Assembly (NCBI GenBank): GCA_019057775.1
Contig: JAHLWT010000259.1
Coordinates: forward strand, 1-64,000
Direction of reading: 5' to 3'
Source: Promethearchaeota archaeon
GTDB taxonomy: Archaea > Asgardarchaeota > Lokiarchaeia > Sigynarchaeales > SOKP01
DNA length: 64,000 nucleotides
The notes under the pieces are model-generated. The model was not told where the DNA came from and ran no database searches. It saw only the letters and a program-made list of their open reading frames with translations. The position numbers and the translations under genes are program-made. Below, one piece after another: positions 25,516-34,630 of this stretch; position 1 is the stretch's first letter, and every line of letters starts with the position of its first letter.

Positions 25516-26826
25516 TTAGACCTCCTTTTCTCGTTCCATTATTTTTAAAGCTTTTTTAATCGCTTTCATTCCGAAATCAGTTAGTTTATCGATATCATAT
25601 TTTGTTTTATCTTCACTCAATTTTTCTTCTACAAACGATTTGAATTCAATATCCGGTTTTTCCAGGATATAATCTTGGATGAGCCCAACACTAGTATCAT
25701 CTTCAAAAGTCTCAGAAATATCAGATATTTTCCATATTAATTGCAATACATTAAATTTATCTGGCTGAGATAATATTTCCCTCCTTAATCTTGACATCAA
25801 TTCATTAATCTGCCAGTTTTTTTCATAGGTCATCTCTCCCAAAAAATTATATTTTAGTCTGGCGCTAGTTCTATGATTAAAATTACCTATCTGAGCATAT
25901 GTGTTTAATTCGGTCATAATCCTATTTTCTAGATCTACTGTAGTCATTTTCGGGTCTATATCTATTTTTATAACTTCGAAAGGTCTTGTTAACCATTTAT
26001 CTGTGCGAATCCTTTCAACTTCTAATTTTTTTGTTTTAATATCAATATCAACAATTAGATAACCTTGGGTTTCAAATATTTCCTTAAAATTCATTGGTAG
26101 TAAGCTACCAGAATAGTAATGATTTCTAGTTTCTTTATTCAGCCCATGTTCATGGCCCAAGGCAACATAATCATAACCATAATCATCAGAACTAACTTTT
26201 TTATGTAAAGTTTCATCTCCAGAAGAACCATGAGCCATCGCGATATTGATAAAATCATCATTTTTAATCGGCTCTTGATTTATTATCCATTTATCATAAG
26301 CTAATTTATAATTCTCAAATGCTTTAAACTCAAAATAAGGAAATAAATAAAATCTAACTTTTTTATCGGGAAATTCTAAAAATAATGGTTGGTCTGATTT
26401 AATAGCATTAAATAAATGTTTTTCCTTGAAATAATAAAAATTGGGGTAGCCTTCTTTATTAATATGTGATTCTAAAGGGGTGTATTCATATCCTCTGTAT
26501 ACTCCGTGATTTCCTTCAATATAAATAAATGGTACTTGATTATTCGTATTTGCAAAAAACAAATCTAACCCTTCTATTAAAGTTCTTCTTGCAGGCTCAG
26601 GAGGGGGGAAAGAACTAAAATTTGATGGTTGGTGAAAGATATCTCCACAATGAACAACGTAGTCTAGATCTTTTATACAAGAGATCTCATCCATCACTTT
26701 CAAAAAAGTTTCATATATCTCTTGTTCAAAAGGTTTCGAATAATTTTCAATTGCCCATTTATTAACTGTGCCTCTCCTTGTTCGATATCCAAGGTGTGTA
26801 TCAGCTATATGAACTATTTTAACCAT
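25516..26826 (-). CDS. mre11: Mre11 DNA double-strand break nuclease
   Basis: All five phosphoesterase motifs can be seen: IADTHLGYRTRRG (D9, H11), HCGDIFHQP, the GNHG turn, MAHGSSG and LGHEHG. These bind two manganese ions for exo- and endonuclease activity. The C-terminal 180 residues form the capping and Rad50-binding region. The gene is 436 residues and lies between nurA (32-base gap) and rad50 (7-base gap) on the same strand, so co-transcription is expected. Confidence 0.93.
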   Translation of the reverse strand: MVKIVHIADTHLGYRTRRGTVNKWAIENYSKPFEQEIYETFLKVMDEISCIKDLDYVVHCGDIFHQPSNFSSFPPPEPARRTLIEGLDLFFANTNNQVPFIYIEGNHGVYRGYEYTPLESHINKEGYPNFYYFKEKHLFNAIKSDQPLFLEFPDKKVRFYLFPYFEFKAFENYKLAYDKWIINQEPIKNDDFINIAMAHGSSGDETLHKKVSSDDYGYDYVALGHEHGLNKETRNHYYSGSLLPMNFKEIFETQGYLIVDIDIKTKKLEVERIRTDKWLTRPFEVIKIDIDPKMTTVDLENRIMTELNTYAQIGNFNHRTSARLKYNFLGEMTYEKNWQINELMSRLRREILSQPDKFNVLQLIWKISDISETFEDDTSVGLIQDYILEKPDIEFKSFVEEKLSEDKTKYDIDKLTDFGMKAIKKALKIMEREKEV

Positions 26827-26858
26827 TACTTATTACCATGAATACTTTAATTTTAATT

Positions 26859-28100
26859 TCATTTAGGAGGTAAAATTTTATGTCGTCGAACTAACATAAA
26901 CCTTTTTGTTTCTGGATCATATTGAAGTTTTAAGAACTCTGATTCAAAATTATTTTTTTCAGTCGGGAGCATTGAACTTGCTTCATGGGCACCAGTTAGG
27001 CTTAAGGGATATCCATATGGAGAGTAAGGTATAAGATTCTTAATGATACCTACTGCTTCATTTGTTGAGAGGAAATCGGGAATATCAAATCTTAATGCCT
27101 GACTATCTCCAATAAGACGAGTTATATAAGTCCAACTTTTTGTGTATTTGGAAAGTTCCGGGAGTTCCACTATAAAAGGTTGTTTTTCTATTTTATCATC
27201 CCAATATAATAATATGAAATTTCCCTGAGCATCTCTCAAGCGACTTTGTTTTGAAAAGCTATAAAAATTAATTTCATATGTCTGGATAAAATTATAGAAG
27301 AATCTTATAAAACTCTCGGGAGGGAATATATGCTGACGGAACATATGAATCCCATCTCCTAAGAAAATAACGTTTTTCTTTTTCCCCCAATTAGATTCTT
27401 CTTTTATTCTAATTAAAGTTTTTAAAACTTCATCAGCGGTTCTAATTCTATCAATCACGTGTCCTAAAGAAGGATAATAGTAGTTATGTTCTTTAATATA
27501 CTGATCTATCTTTTTTCTATAGGTATTTTCAAACCAATTCTCAATTTCATCTATATTGTATTTCAAACTGCCTTGATAAAATATTTTTTTTAATTTTTTT
27601 ATAAAATTTTCAATAACGTCTCTGTATATTATAAGTTTATGGACATTATCTTCTATATAAGCATAAATTGGTTTATACATTATTAATTCTTTATAAAATT
27701 TACCCTCCGTATATTTCACCTGAGCTTCCCCAAATTTAAAAGCAGCTAATCTCCCATAAGTTCCACTATTTGTATATGAACTCTCGTCGAATCCAATAAT
27801 TTTATAATCCTTATTAATATAATCCTTAGAATCTCCTTCAATTATTTGATGCGGCATATCAATACATAATTTACTGGCATTTTGAAGTGGATCATCAGTA
27901 TCGAATTTATCAGTTTCAAGTTCAATTTTTTCTTCTTTTGTCCAATTTGTAATTCTACCCTTTAAACTCTTTCTAAACCTTTTAATTATTTGATCTGGTG
28001 ATTCTTTTGATCTTTTTCGAAGAGAATCATCTAATGAAATCAATTCAAAATCGAAGTTAAACTCTGGAGAAATATTTTTGCACCTCTTTTGTTCTTTCAA
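26859..28100 (-). CDS. nurA: NurA 5'-3' nuclease
   Basis: NurA resects 5' ends in complex with HerA. The first catalytic acidic motif is IIGFDESSYTNSGTYGR, and a second is FLGDGIHMFRQH. The C-terminal section with RLIGDSQALRFDIPDF and SPYGYPLSLTGAHEAS contains the conserved tail motif of the family, where HxxAxx-type residues follow the Y.P..L segment. The start overlaps the herA stop by four bases (ATGA type), which points to translational coupling. Confidence 0.88.
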   Translation of the reverse strand: MKEQKRCKNISPEFNFDFELISLDDSLRKRSKESPDQIIKRFRKSLKGRITNWTKEEKIELETDKFDTDDPLQNASKLCIDMPHQIIEGDSKDYINKDYKIIGFDESSYTNSGTYGRLAAFKFGEAQVKYTEGKFYKELIMYKPIYAYIEDNVHKLIIYRDVIENFIKKLKKIFYQGSLKYNIDEIENWFENTYRKKIDQYIKEHNYYYPSLGHVIDRIRTADEVLKTLIRIKEESNWGKKKNVIFLGDGIHMFRQHIFPPESFIRFFYNFIQTYEINFYSFSKQSRLRDAQGNFILLYWDDKIEKQPFIVELPELSKYTKSWTYITRLIGDSQALRFDIPDFLSTNEAVGIIKNLIPYSPYGYPLSLTGAHEASSMLPTEKNNFESEFLKLQYDPETKRFMLVRRHKILPPK

Positions 28101-29845
28101 GGCAAACTGGTGGGAGGTGGTGATATTTTTTTGGCTTTCATTTGCTTTACATAATTTTCGTAAAATTTTTTTGAAACATCATTAAAGAAGTCATCATAAA
28201 GAGGGATTTTTAACTTTTGAAAATTTGTTAACCATATTGATGAAATTAAGGCTATTCCTATAGTACCCGTCAATGATTCAAGATCCGCATGTTGAATGCC
28301 CCCACCTAATGTTCTTGTTGCTACTAACTTCTCTTTTTCAGATCTCAGCGGTAAATTTATAACAGTATTCATATTAGACATAATCGTATCATCAATTGGA
28401 GAATATTGCTGAGAAATTACCTCAAGAGCTAAATTAAACTTTCTTCCTTGACGAGAAATGTCTTTGAAAACATTACTATATCTCATCATATCTGATCTTA
28501 GTAAACTTGGTGCTTCTTCAATGGTAAAAATAACCACGGGCATGTCAAGTGGGTCTTTTAAAATATCTCCCGCCCTAACATATAGTTTTGGCAAGTTTAC
28601 TTTATAATTATTGTAAAAATTTTTAGGTAGAGATTGTTCTACCTTTTTTTCAAACGTGCCATAATCTGTTGAAGATTTTAAAGCCTTCCTGATATCAAAA
28701 AGCGTTCTCGCTAAGACGCTATTAAAGAGAAATTGTTCTAAATCTGAAATCATTGAAACATTAAATATTATAAGTTGTCCTTTTTCTAATTTTTTTACAA
28801 TCTTCGGTAATTTGCTGCTTATATTAGACTGAAACATATCAGAATAATTTAACCAATGTAATCTCCGTCTTACAGCCGCTAGAGTTTTATCACTATGGTT
28901 CCCTGGTGGAATATATAGATCATTGAATAATTCTTCAATATAATCTTCTCCTTTATCTCGATAGGCGGAGTGAACAGCACCTACTTGTAAATCGTTAAAA
29001 GTTCCTATAGCAAATAAGTCTTCAGGTTTTATTTCTTGAAAATTGATAACACAAGGTTCTGCCATACTTTTAAGTTCTTGTGGGGGTTCTCCTTTATTTG
29101 GGTAAAGATAAAACCATTTACCAAATAACTCTTTATTATTTTCTGTTGCAGTATATATATCATAAATTCCATGATCTACACATCCTAATGCATATTCATC
29201 ATGTACATCAATTGCGAGCATAGAAGCTTTAGTACCCTTTCCATTCAAAATTACATTTGCATTATGCTGAAGTAAACCATCAATAAATACTTGATTCAAA
29301 TTAGATTTTCCAGAACCCGTTGCTCCAGCAATAAAAAAATGATAGTTCAAATATTTTAAGGGGAAATATACATTTACATCTGATTCTGAAGCTAGATGCC
29401 CCATAAATATTCCATCAGGGGGAAAAATATGTTCTAAATACACTGATTTATCATTTTGAACAGCAGATACCTCCATCGTATGAGGTTTTAATATTCCTTT
29501 TTCCATTAAATCCTCGATCTGGAAGAAAACATTGGTGGTATATGTTTTTTCAGTATTATTTACTTTATCTTTTTCAGTGCAGACAATTGGGCGACCATGG
29601 ATTACATATTGTAATTCTGATTCCAATTCAGCTTTGATATATTCTGTCATTTTTACGTTTCTTAATTTTTGACGAGTTATAATATAGTCTCCTATAGTCT
29701 GCTCGTTTAATATCTGGACAATAATGATATATTCCTTATTGTTATCCTTATCTTCAGCTCTTAGTTTCAAGAACCCGTGTAGGTGTATATATCTCTCATA
29801 AAAAATCTCAATGGTGCTCTCCCGAGAATTTATCCTTATTATCAT
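28097..29845 (-). CDS. herA: HerA hexameric DNA translocase
   Basis: The first 150 residues form the HAS-barrel region, then Walker A FIAGATGSGKSN (GATGSGKS at 174-181). The Walker B region is VVIFTIEEAPSLL, with downstream DISRQGRKFNLALEVISQQY as the sensor/arginine-finger region, as in FtsK/HerA ATPases. HerA drives DNA into NurA during end resection. It is the first gene of the operon. The AT-rich 178 bases upstream probably contain the promoter. Confidence 0.92.
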   Translation of the reverse strand: MIIRINSRESTIEIFYERYIHLHGFLKLRAEDKDNNKEYIIIVQILNEQTIGDYIITRQKLRNVKMTEYIKAELESELQYVIHGRPIVCTEKDKVNNTEKTYTTNVFFQIEDLMEKGILKPHTMEVSAVQNDKSVYLEHIFPPDGIFMGHLASESDVNVYFPLKYLNYHFFIAGATGSGKSNLNQVFIDGLLQHNANVILNGKGTKASMLAIDVHDEYALGCVDHGIYDIYTATENNKELFGKWFYLYPNKGEPPQELKSMAEPCVINFQEIKPEDLFAIGTFNDLQVGAVHSAYRDKGEDYIEELFNDLYIPPGNHSDKTLAAVRRRLHWLNYSDMFQSNISSKLPKIVKKLEKGQLIIFNVSMISDLEQFLFNSVLARTLFDIRKALKSSTDYGTFEKKVEQSLPKNFYNNYKVNLPKLYVRAGDILKDPLDMPVVIFTIEEAPSLLRSDMMRYSNVFKDISRQGRKFNLALEVISQQYSPIDDTIMSNMNTVINLPLRSEKEKLVATRTLGGGIQHADLESLTGTIGIALISSIWLTNFQKLKIPLYDDFFNDVSKKFYENYVKQMKAKKISPPPTSLP

Positions 29846-30023
29846 TTTTGCTTTAAACCTTCTAATGATTAGTTGTACTATTTAATAATAAATAAAAAAT
29901 TGTATTAATCTAAGCTTGGATTATTACGTAAAGTCCTTTAAAATTAATATTTACCATAGAATATAAACTTACAAGAGTTTACCAATTTAGTAGATTTCAT
30001 ATTCAATATATACAGTTCAATAT

Positions 30024-32204
30024 CTATTGCTTATTTTGTTTTTTTTTTGATTTTGAATCAGACAACAACTCATCAGCTGTCTGAAATAATGCCTTATGAA
30101 TGTTCTTGATGCTGCCTTTTTTATGGTCTCTTTTTGATTTGAACTGGACAGATGACTTACGATAAACTTTGGGATTCAATTCTGAAACGAAGGGAGATGG
30201 TCTTGTAATTTGATGCCCTCCAAACTGTTGTAATGATGAGGGTGTGATCAAATACAATTGGTCTTTTGCTCTTGTTATTGCCACATAGAAAACTCGACGT
30301 TCCTCTTCAAATGATTCCGGATTATTTTTTACTCTAGATGAAGGAAAAGTATCTTCACACAACATAGGTATAAAGACTACTCTCCATTCAAGCCCTTTCG
30401 CACGGTGAATTGTAGAAAGGATTAAGGGATTTTCTTCCTCATCTTGAACTCCTGAACGTACTGTTTTTGATCCAATATTTGATAAATTCAAACTTAAGGT
30501 ATCAATAAATTTTCGTATAGTCGGATATTTTTGAGCATAGACACTTAATTGATGCAAATCTTCTATTCGATCTTCCCAATCTGGGTATTTTGTTTTGATG
30601 TAATCATTAATTAATTTTACAATTTCTCTAATAACTTCTGAAGGATTATCTTGTGGTTTATATTCGCTAATAATTTTTATGTGTGACACTATATTCTTCT
30701 TTCCTATTGAAGGAATTCTCGTATCTTTCATTCTTAATTTAAAAAAGCCATTTTCCAAAATTGATTCTAGAGGGTTTTTGGATTGTAAGATTACACTCAA
30801 GATCTTGGATGCTGAAGTTTTTCCTAATCCTTGCACAATTGTAAAAATCCTTGACCATGCTATTTCATCGTGGGGATTTTCTATTATACGTAAATGCATT
30901 AATATGTCTTTAATATGAGCCTTCTCGAAAAATGAAACTCCTGATCGGACTTCGTACGGAATATTTTTAGTCTGTAGTTCAAGTTCAATTTTAACAGAAT
31001 GATGACCTGCTCGATATAGAACAGCCATTTCTTGTAATTCAAAGTCTTCATCTCGCAATTTCAGAATATTATTAGAAATAAATCTAGCTTGATCATCATC
31101 ATCTCCTAAACTAAGTTGATAAGGTTTTAGCCCATTAGGTCGAGTAGCTTTCATTTCTTTTTTAAACTGTTTTTTATTATGTTCTATTGAATCATTTGCC
31201 AAATCTAAGATTTCAGGAACACTACGATAGTTATAAGTTATTGTATATCGTTTACATCTTTTATATTTTTTTTCAAAATTTAGGATGTTCTGAAAGTTTG
31301 CACCTCTGAATGCATAGATACTTTGTGCATCATCCCCCACAGCCATAACATTTTGCTCAGGGTTTTGAATGACGATTTTATGGATGATTTCATCTTGAAT
31401 ATAGTTAGTATCCTGATATTCATCAACTAAGACATATTTTATCCTTTTAGCGATCAGTTGAGCTATTGATCTATCATCCAATAACTTATTCCAATATATC
31501 AATAAATCATCGAAATCTACTAAGCTATCTTCAGCCTTTTTTTTCTCATAAATTTTTAAAACGTCATTCAATTTGTCAATAACCTTATCGCTATCGAATT
31601 GGTTATACTTCCAGAGGATTACTTCTCGAATTGTTTTATTACAATTTATTGAATAAGATAATATACTTTTCGTCATTCCCGAAGTAGGGAACCGTTCCTC
31701 AATCTCTTTCACATTAGCTCGTTCAATTGATAGTTTCATAAGTGTTTTTGCATCAGTTTCATCCATTATTGTGTAATTAGGTTTTATTCCTAACGTTTTT
31801 GCATATTTACGAATAAATCTATTTGCTATCGAATGAAAAGTCCCTGCCCAGATTCCTTTTGGTCGTTTTCGAAGAAGGGTTTCTACACGTTTGATCATTT
31901 CATTTGCAGCTTTATTTGTAAAAGTAACAAGCATAATTTCGCTAGGTTTTATTCCAGATAATAAAAGTTTTGCAACGGAATAAATTATTACTCTGGTCTT
32001 ACCACTTCCCGCACCAGCAATCACTAGCATGGGTCCCTTGAGATTATTTACAATTTCCAGTTGTTCTTCATTTAGATCTTCCTGAAAATTAATGCTGTTA
32101 TATTCACTTAGGATTTCTGGTTTAACTTCCGCTTCTAAAGATGTAGGTTCATCCTCGTCATAAAACTCAAAAATAAATTCATTTGTATTGATTTTTTTAT
32201 TCAT
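30024..32204 (-). CDS. UvrD/Rep family superfamily 1A DNA helicase
   Basis: Helicase motifs are in order: NEEQLEIVNN (Q motif), Walker A VIAGAGSGKTRVI (AGAGSGKT at 63-70), motif II YVLVDEYQDTN, motif III GDDAQSIYAFRGA, motif IV NYRS, motif V STIHRAKGLEW and motif VI RVFYVAITRAKDQL. These define a 3'-5' SF1A helicase like UvrD, Rep or PcrA. The length of 726 is normal. The family is mainly bacterial and is scattered in archaea, so acquisition from bacteria is plausible. It lies upstream of the resection operon on the same strand but 178 bases separate them. Confidence 0.92.
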   Translation of the reverse strand: MNKKINTNEFIFEFYDEDEPTSLEAEVKPEILSEYNSINFQEDLNEEQLEIVNNLKGPMLVIAGAGSGKTRVIIYSVAKLLLSGIKPSEIMLVTFTNKAANEMIKRVETLLRKRPKGIWAGTFHSIANRFIRKYAKTLGIKPNYTIMDETDAKTLMKLSIERANVKEIEERFPTSGMTKSILSYSINCNKTIREVILWKYNQFDSDKVIDKLNDVLKIYEKKKAEDSLVDFDDLLIYWNKLLDDRSIAQLIAKRIKYVLVDEYQDTNYIQDEIIHKIVIQNPEQNVMAVGDDAQSIYAFRGANFQNILNFEKKYKRCKRYTITYNYRSVPEILDLANDSIEHNKKQFKKEMKATRPNGLKPYQLSLGDDDDQARFISNNILKLRDEDFELQEMAVLYRAGHHSVKIELELQTKNIPYEVRSGVSFFEKAHIKDILMHLRIIENPHDEIAWSRIFTIVQGLGKTSASKILSVILQSKNPLESILENGFFKLRMKDTRIPSIGKKNIVSHIKIISEYKPQDNPSEVIREIVKLINDYIKTKYPDWEDRIEDLHQLSVYAQKYPTIRKFIDTLSLNLSNIGSKTVRSGVQDEEENPLILSTIHRAKGLEWRVVFIPMLCEDTFPSSRVKNNPESFEEERRVFYVAITRAKDQLYLITPSSLQQFGGHQITRPSPFVSELNPKVYRKSSVQFKSKRDHKKGSIKNIHKALFQTADELLSDSKSKKKQNKQ

Positions 32205-32416
32205 GTTATGGTATATTCAATTCTGTTAAGCTTGGAAATTATCTATTCTTTTATTCTAAATTAATGAATGATTTATATAATATTTACGTCACTTAATAAA
32301 TTCTAAATTCATGAGATTAGAGACTAAATAAATTATCCTCAGAGCTTATAGAAGCAGTTTATAAAGCGGTTCAAGTATATTTGGAATGATAATCATTTTT
32401 CCAAATTTCTTATTTT

Positions 32417-32623
32417 TCATTGAGGTGGCCTGGCATCTGGGCGAGATTCTGTAGCTGGTTTACCTTCAATACCCCAATGAGATTTTGGAATTTCATGTAC
32501 AATTACTTCTACGGCTCGAGCAGGGATATCTATATCGACAAAAACTTTAGTTATTCCCGCTATTATTTGTTTAACTTTTTCTTCGGAAATTCCTTTCCAT
32601 ATATTTATGTGAATAACTGGCAT
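32417..32623 (-). CDS. 4-oxalocrotonate tautomerase family protein
   Basis: After removal of the initiator methionine the protein begins with the catalytic N-terminal proline (PVIHINIWKGISEEKVKQII). The SHWGIEGKPATESR segment near residue 48 is the common WG.GG.p..e. region of the family. The length of 68 matches 4-OT subunits, which form hexamers and catalyse keto-enol tautomerisation. The physiological substrate is unknown. An open frame on the other strand is a shadow of this gene and the following spacer. Confidence 0.85.
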   Translation of the reverse strand: MPVIHINIWKGISEEKVKQIIAGITKVFVDIDIPARAVEVIVHEIPKSHWGIEGKPATESRPDARPPQ

Positions 32624-32709
32624 ATTTCTAACCTCATAAATTTTATTTCAAAATATATTAATTTAGGATACAATAAAAGAGTTATAGTAATAATTAGAAG
32701 GAATAAGGA

Positions 32710-33000
32710 TCAAACTAGCCCAACTATAATTTTAAAAGCTGCCGTTTCTTCTCCTTCATCTACAGAAGATAAGGTATAAGTAACGTCGTGTTTATCTCTA
32801 ATATAGTGTGCTGTTTGCGAGGAAATAAATTTCATTTTTGTAGAAGTATTCTTACCTTGCCAAATCCAGACTTTTGCATTATGAGAATCAACGAAAAGTA
32901 AAATTTTATCTGAATCTAACAGTTCAAATAATGGAACATTCTCTTTATGTTCGATTTCTTCAAAATCTTCTATTTCAATATTAAAGTTATAGATAATCAA
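32710..33000 (-). CDS. single-domain gelsolin-like protein (Asgard cytoskeletal signature)
   Basis: This 96-residue protein covers one gelsolin repeat. The characteristic core is LLDSDKILLFVDSHNAKVWI followed by WQGKNTSTKMKFISSQTAHYI and ending in SSVDEGEETAAF. In gelsolin repeats the equivalent elements are a hydrophobic strand with a D at the turn, W.G..a, an actin-binding long helix, and V.EG.E...F. Asgard archaea encode one- and two-domain gelsolins that bind and regulate actin. A role in controlling the archaeal actin is expected but no actin or profilin gene lies here. Confidence 0.75.
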   Translation of the reverse strand: MIIYNFNIEIEDFEEIEHKENVPLFELLDSDKILLFVDSHNAKVWIWQGKNTSTKMKFISSQTAHYIRDKHDVTYTLSSVDEGEETAAFKIIVGLV

Positions 33001-33123
33001 TATTTTTATGATTGAATTTCGTGTTTATCATATATTATTTTAGATTACTACTTTATAAATCTATAACCTTATGAAATTTAAAACCTTCATATAATATTAA
33101 CCAAAATTAAGAATCAAGTTAAT

Positions 33124-33501
33124 CTAGAAATCATTTTGAAATTTTCTTCTTCTTAGTGTGGAGATAAGATGACCACGTGAGAGTAACTGAAGCCCAAATT
33201 GAGTACTATACTCTCGTGAAAAATCGGTAATCACATTACAAATCATGATACCTCCCTCAATGCTAGTGTCAATGCATGCTTTATGTAATTGTCTTAATTG
33301 AGTAATGGATATTTCTCTTTTCCAATCTCTTATAAATATTCCAAATGTATTTTGATCGTTTTTAACCATTGCATCAAATTTCCACAATTTACCTGATTTT
33401 CCTTTAAATTTAATTGGCCCATTAATAAATTCATATTTCTCTTCAAAAGCATTTCTTGCTAATTCAATTAATTCTTTATCTCCTAATGACATAATACACA
33501 C
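33124..33501 (-). CDS. PD-(D/E)XK-like protein with altered active site
   Basis: The 125-residue protein has the arrangement of small archaeal restriction-endonuclease-like (Mrr/Hjc-type) folds: an N-terminal helix, KLWKFDAMVKND, then FGIFIRDWKREISITQLRQL. In active relatives the strand before DWKR usually reads (I/V)EcK; here it is IFIR, so the acidic residue and the lysine are replaced by F and R. The fold is thus probably kept while hydrolysis is lost or altered. An ATG four codons downstream (MSLGDKEL) is a possible alternative start. Confidence 0.5.
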   Translation of the reverse strand: MCIMSLGDKELIELARNAFEEKYEFINGPIKFKGKSGKLWKFDAMVKNDQNTFGIFIRDWKREISITQLRQLHKACIDTSIEGGIMICNVITDFSREYSTQFGLQLLSRGHLISTLRRRKFQNDF

Positions 33502-33665
33502 AGATTTTATATGAATATTGGGTAAAGTATTATTTAAATGTTATTTCAATAACTATCTCAGTATCACTTAAATCGATGTATTACGTAGGAAACATGTTTA
33601 TAAATTATTTAGCAAATCAGAATGTTAAACTAACGACAAAATTGATATTCAAATATTTCTTTTGT

Positions 33666-34466
33666 CTAAACCTTATTTTCAGAGAATTTACATAATTTAT
33701 AAAAAGGATACTCACCTGAAGAATCCGGCTTTTTTCTAACAAATAAAGGCATATTTTGTTGTAAAAAAAGACTCAATTGCAAGCTAACTTCTTCACATAT
33801 TGAATTACATTCTAAGAATTCTCGTTTTTTACCACAATTTTTACAATATTTTTTCAGCTTCAGTGAAATACCCTCAGCTGGCAAAGTAGTAATAATATCC
33901 CAATTATCCTTAAATCCTGCAATTTCTTTTGGAGATATGCTTTTCAAATCAACTAATAAACCTTTTTTAGATAGAGAAAAATCTAATCGCTTTGTTATAT
34001 CTTTCAGTTCTTTTTTTGCTTCCAATTGGCATAAAAATACATAATATTGCAATAATTTTTCTGCCTCCTTGGTTTTTTCAACTTCAGTTATTCTCCAACC
34101 ATTGGCTCTTTTACATTTAATTTCTTTGCACTCAGGGTTAGAAAATTTAGTAGGGTAAATCCAACATTGTGGAGGTTTAATTCCCGAATTATGTACTGAG
34201 CATCCATTAATATTTTTATCAAATAAAAAACATTTCCCCTTTTTTTCATCAAATCTTAGTTTGAAGCTGAATACATCACTTCGAATAAAATCATCCTTAT
34301 TAGCATAACCCAAATTAATATATTCATTTGCTAAAATCTTAGGAACGTTAATTCTAATTGAGCAACAGTCTCCATGACATATATCCAAGCAATTTGGCCC
34401 ATTAATTGCAGAGCTCATTAAAGTGTTAAATCTTTTAACAACTTTCCAAAATTTGTCGTTAACCAC
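33666..34466 (-). CDS. YkgJ-type cysteine-cluster protein
   Basis: The N-terminal part contains CLDICHGDCC, and further on KCFLFDKNINGCSVHN and KPPQCWIYPTKF. This pattern (CxxxCxxxCC, C..GC..h, P..C..yP) is the zinc/iron-chelating domain of the YkgJ/FliB/UPF0153 family. The rest is longer than the usual family member (266 residues) and includes another cysteine group (YCKNCGKKREFLECNSIC) near residue 210, which may bind a second metal. The molecular function is unknown. Confidence 0.65.
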   Translation of the reverse strand: MVNDKFWKVVKRFNTLMSSAINGPNCLDICHGDCCSIRINVPKILANEYINLGYANKDDFIRSDVFSFKLRFDEKKGKCFLFDKNINGCSVHNSGIKPPQCWIYPTKFSNPECKEIKCKRANGWRITEVEKTKEAEKLLQYYVFLCQLEAKKELKDITKRLDFSLSKKGLLVDLKSISPKEIAGFKDNWDIITTLPAEGISLKLKKYCKNCGKKREFLECNSICEEVSLQLSLFLQQNMPLFVRKKPDSSGEYPFYKLCKFSENKV

Positions 34467-34630
34467 AGTAATCTAATTAATTTAATTATAATAATTCCTA
34501 ATCAAGATTGATTATCAATTATAAGATTATATATAAAATATCTCTCTTTAAGTAAACTTTATATTTTTATACTTTATTATTATTTAAAATTTGATAACAA
34601 ATTTTGTAGAAAAGAAAGATGTGATTATCG

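Noticed and set aside
32420..32779. 119-residue open frame on the plus strand
   Set aside because: It overlaps the 4-OT gene and the end of the gelsolin-like gene on the opposite strand, is rich in Phe/Tyr/Arg as expected for an antisense frame, and shows no family pattern.
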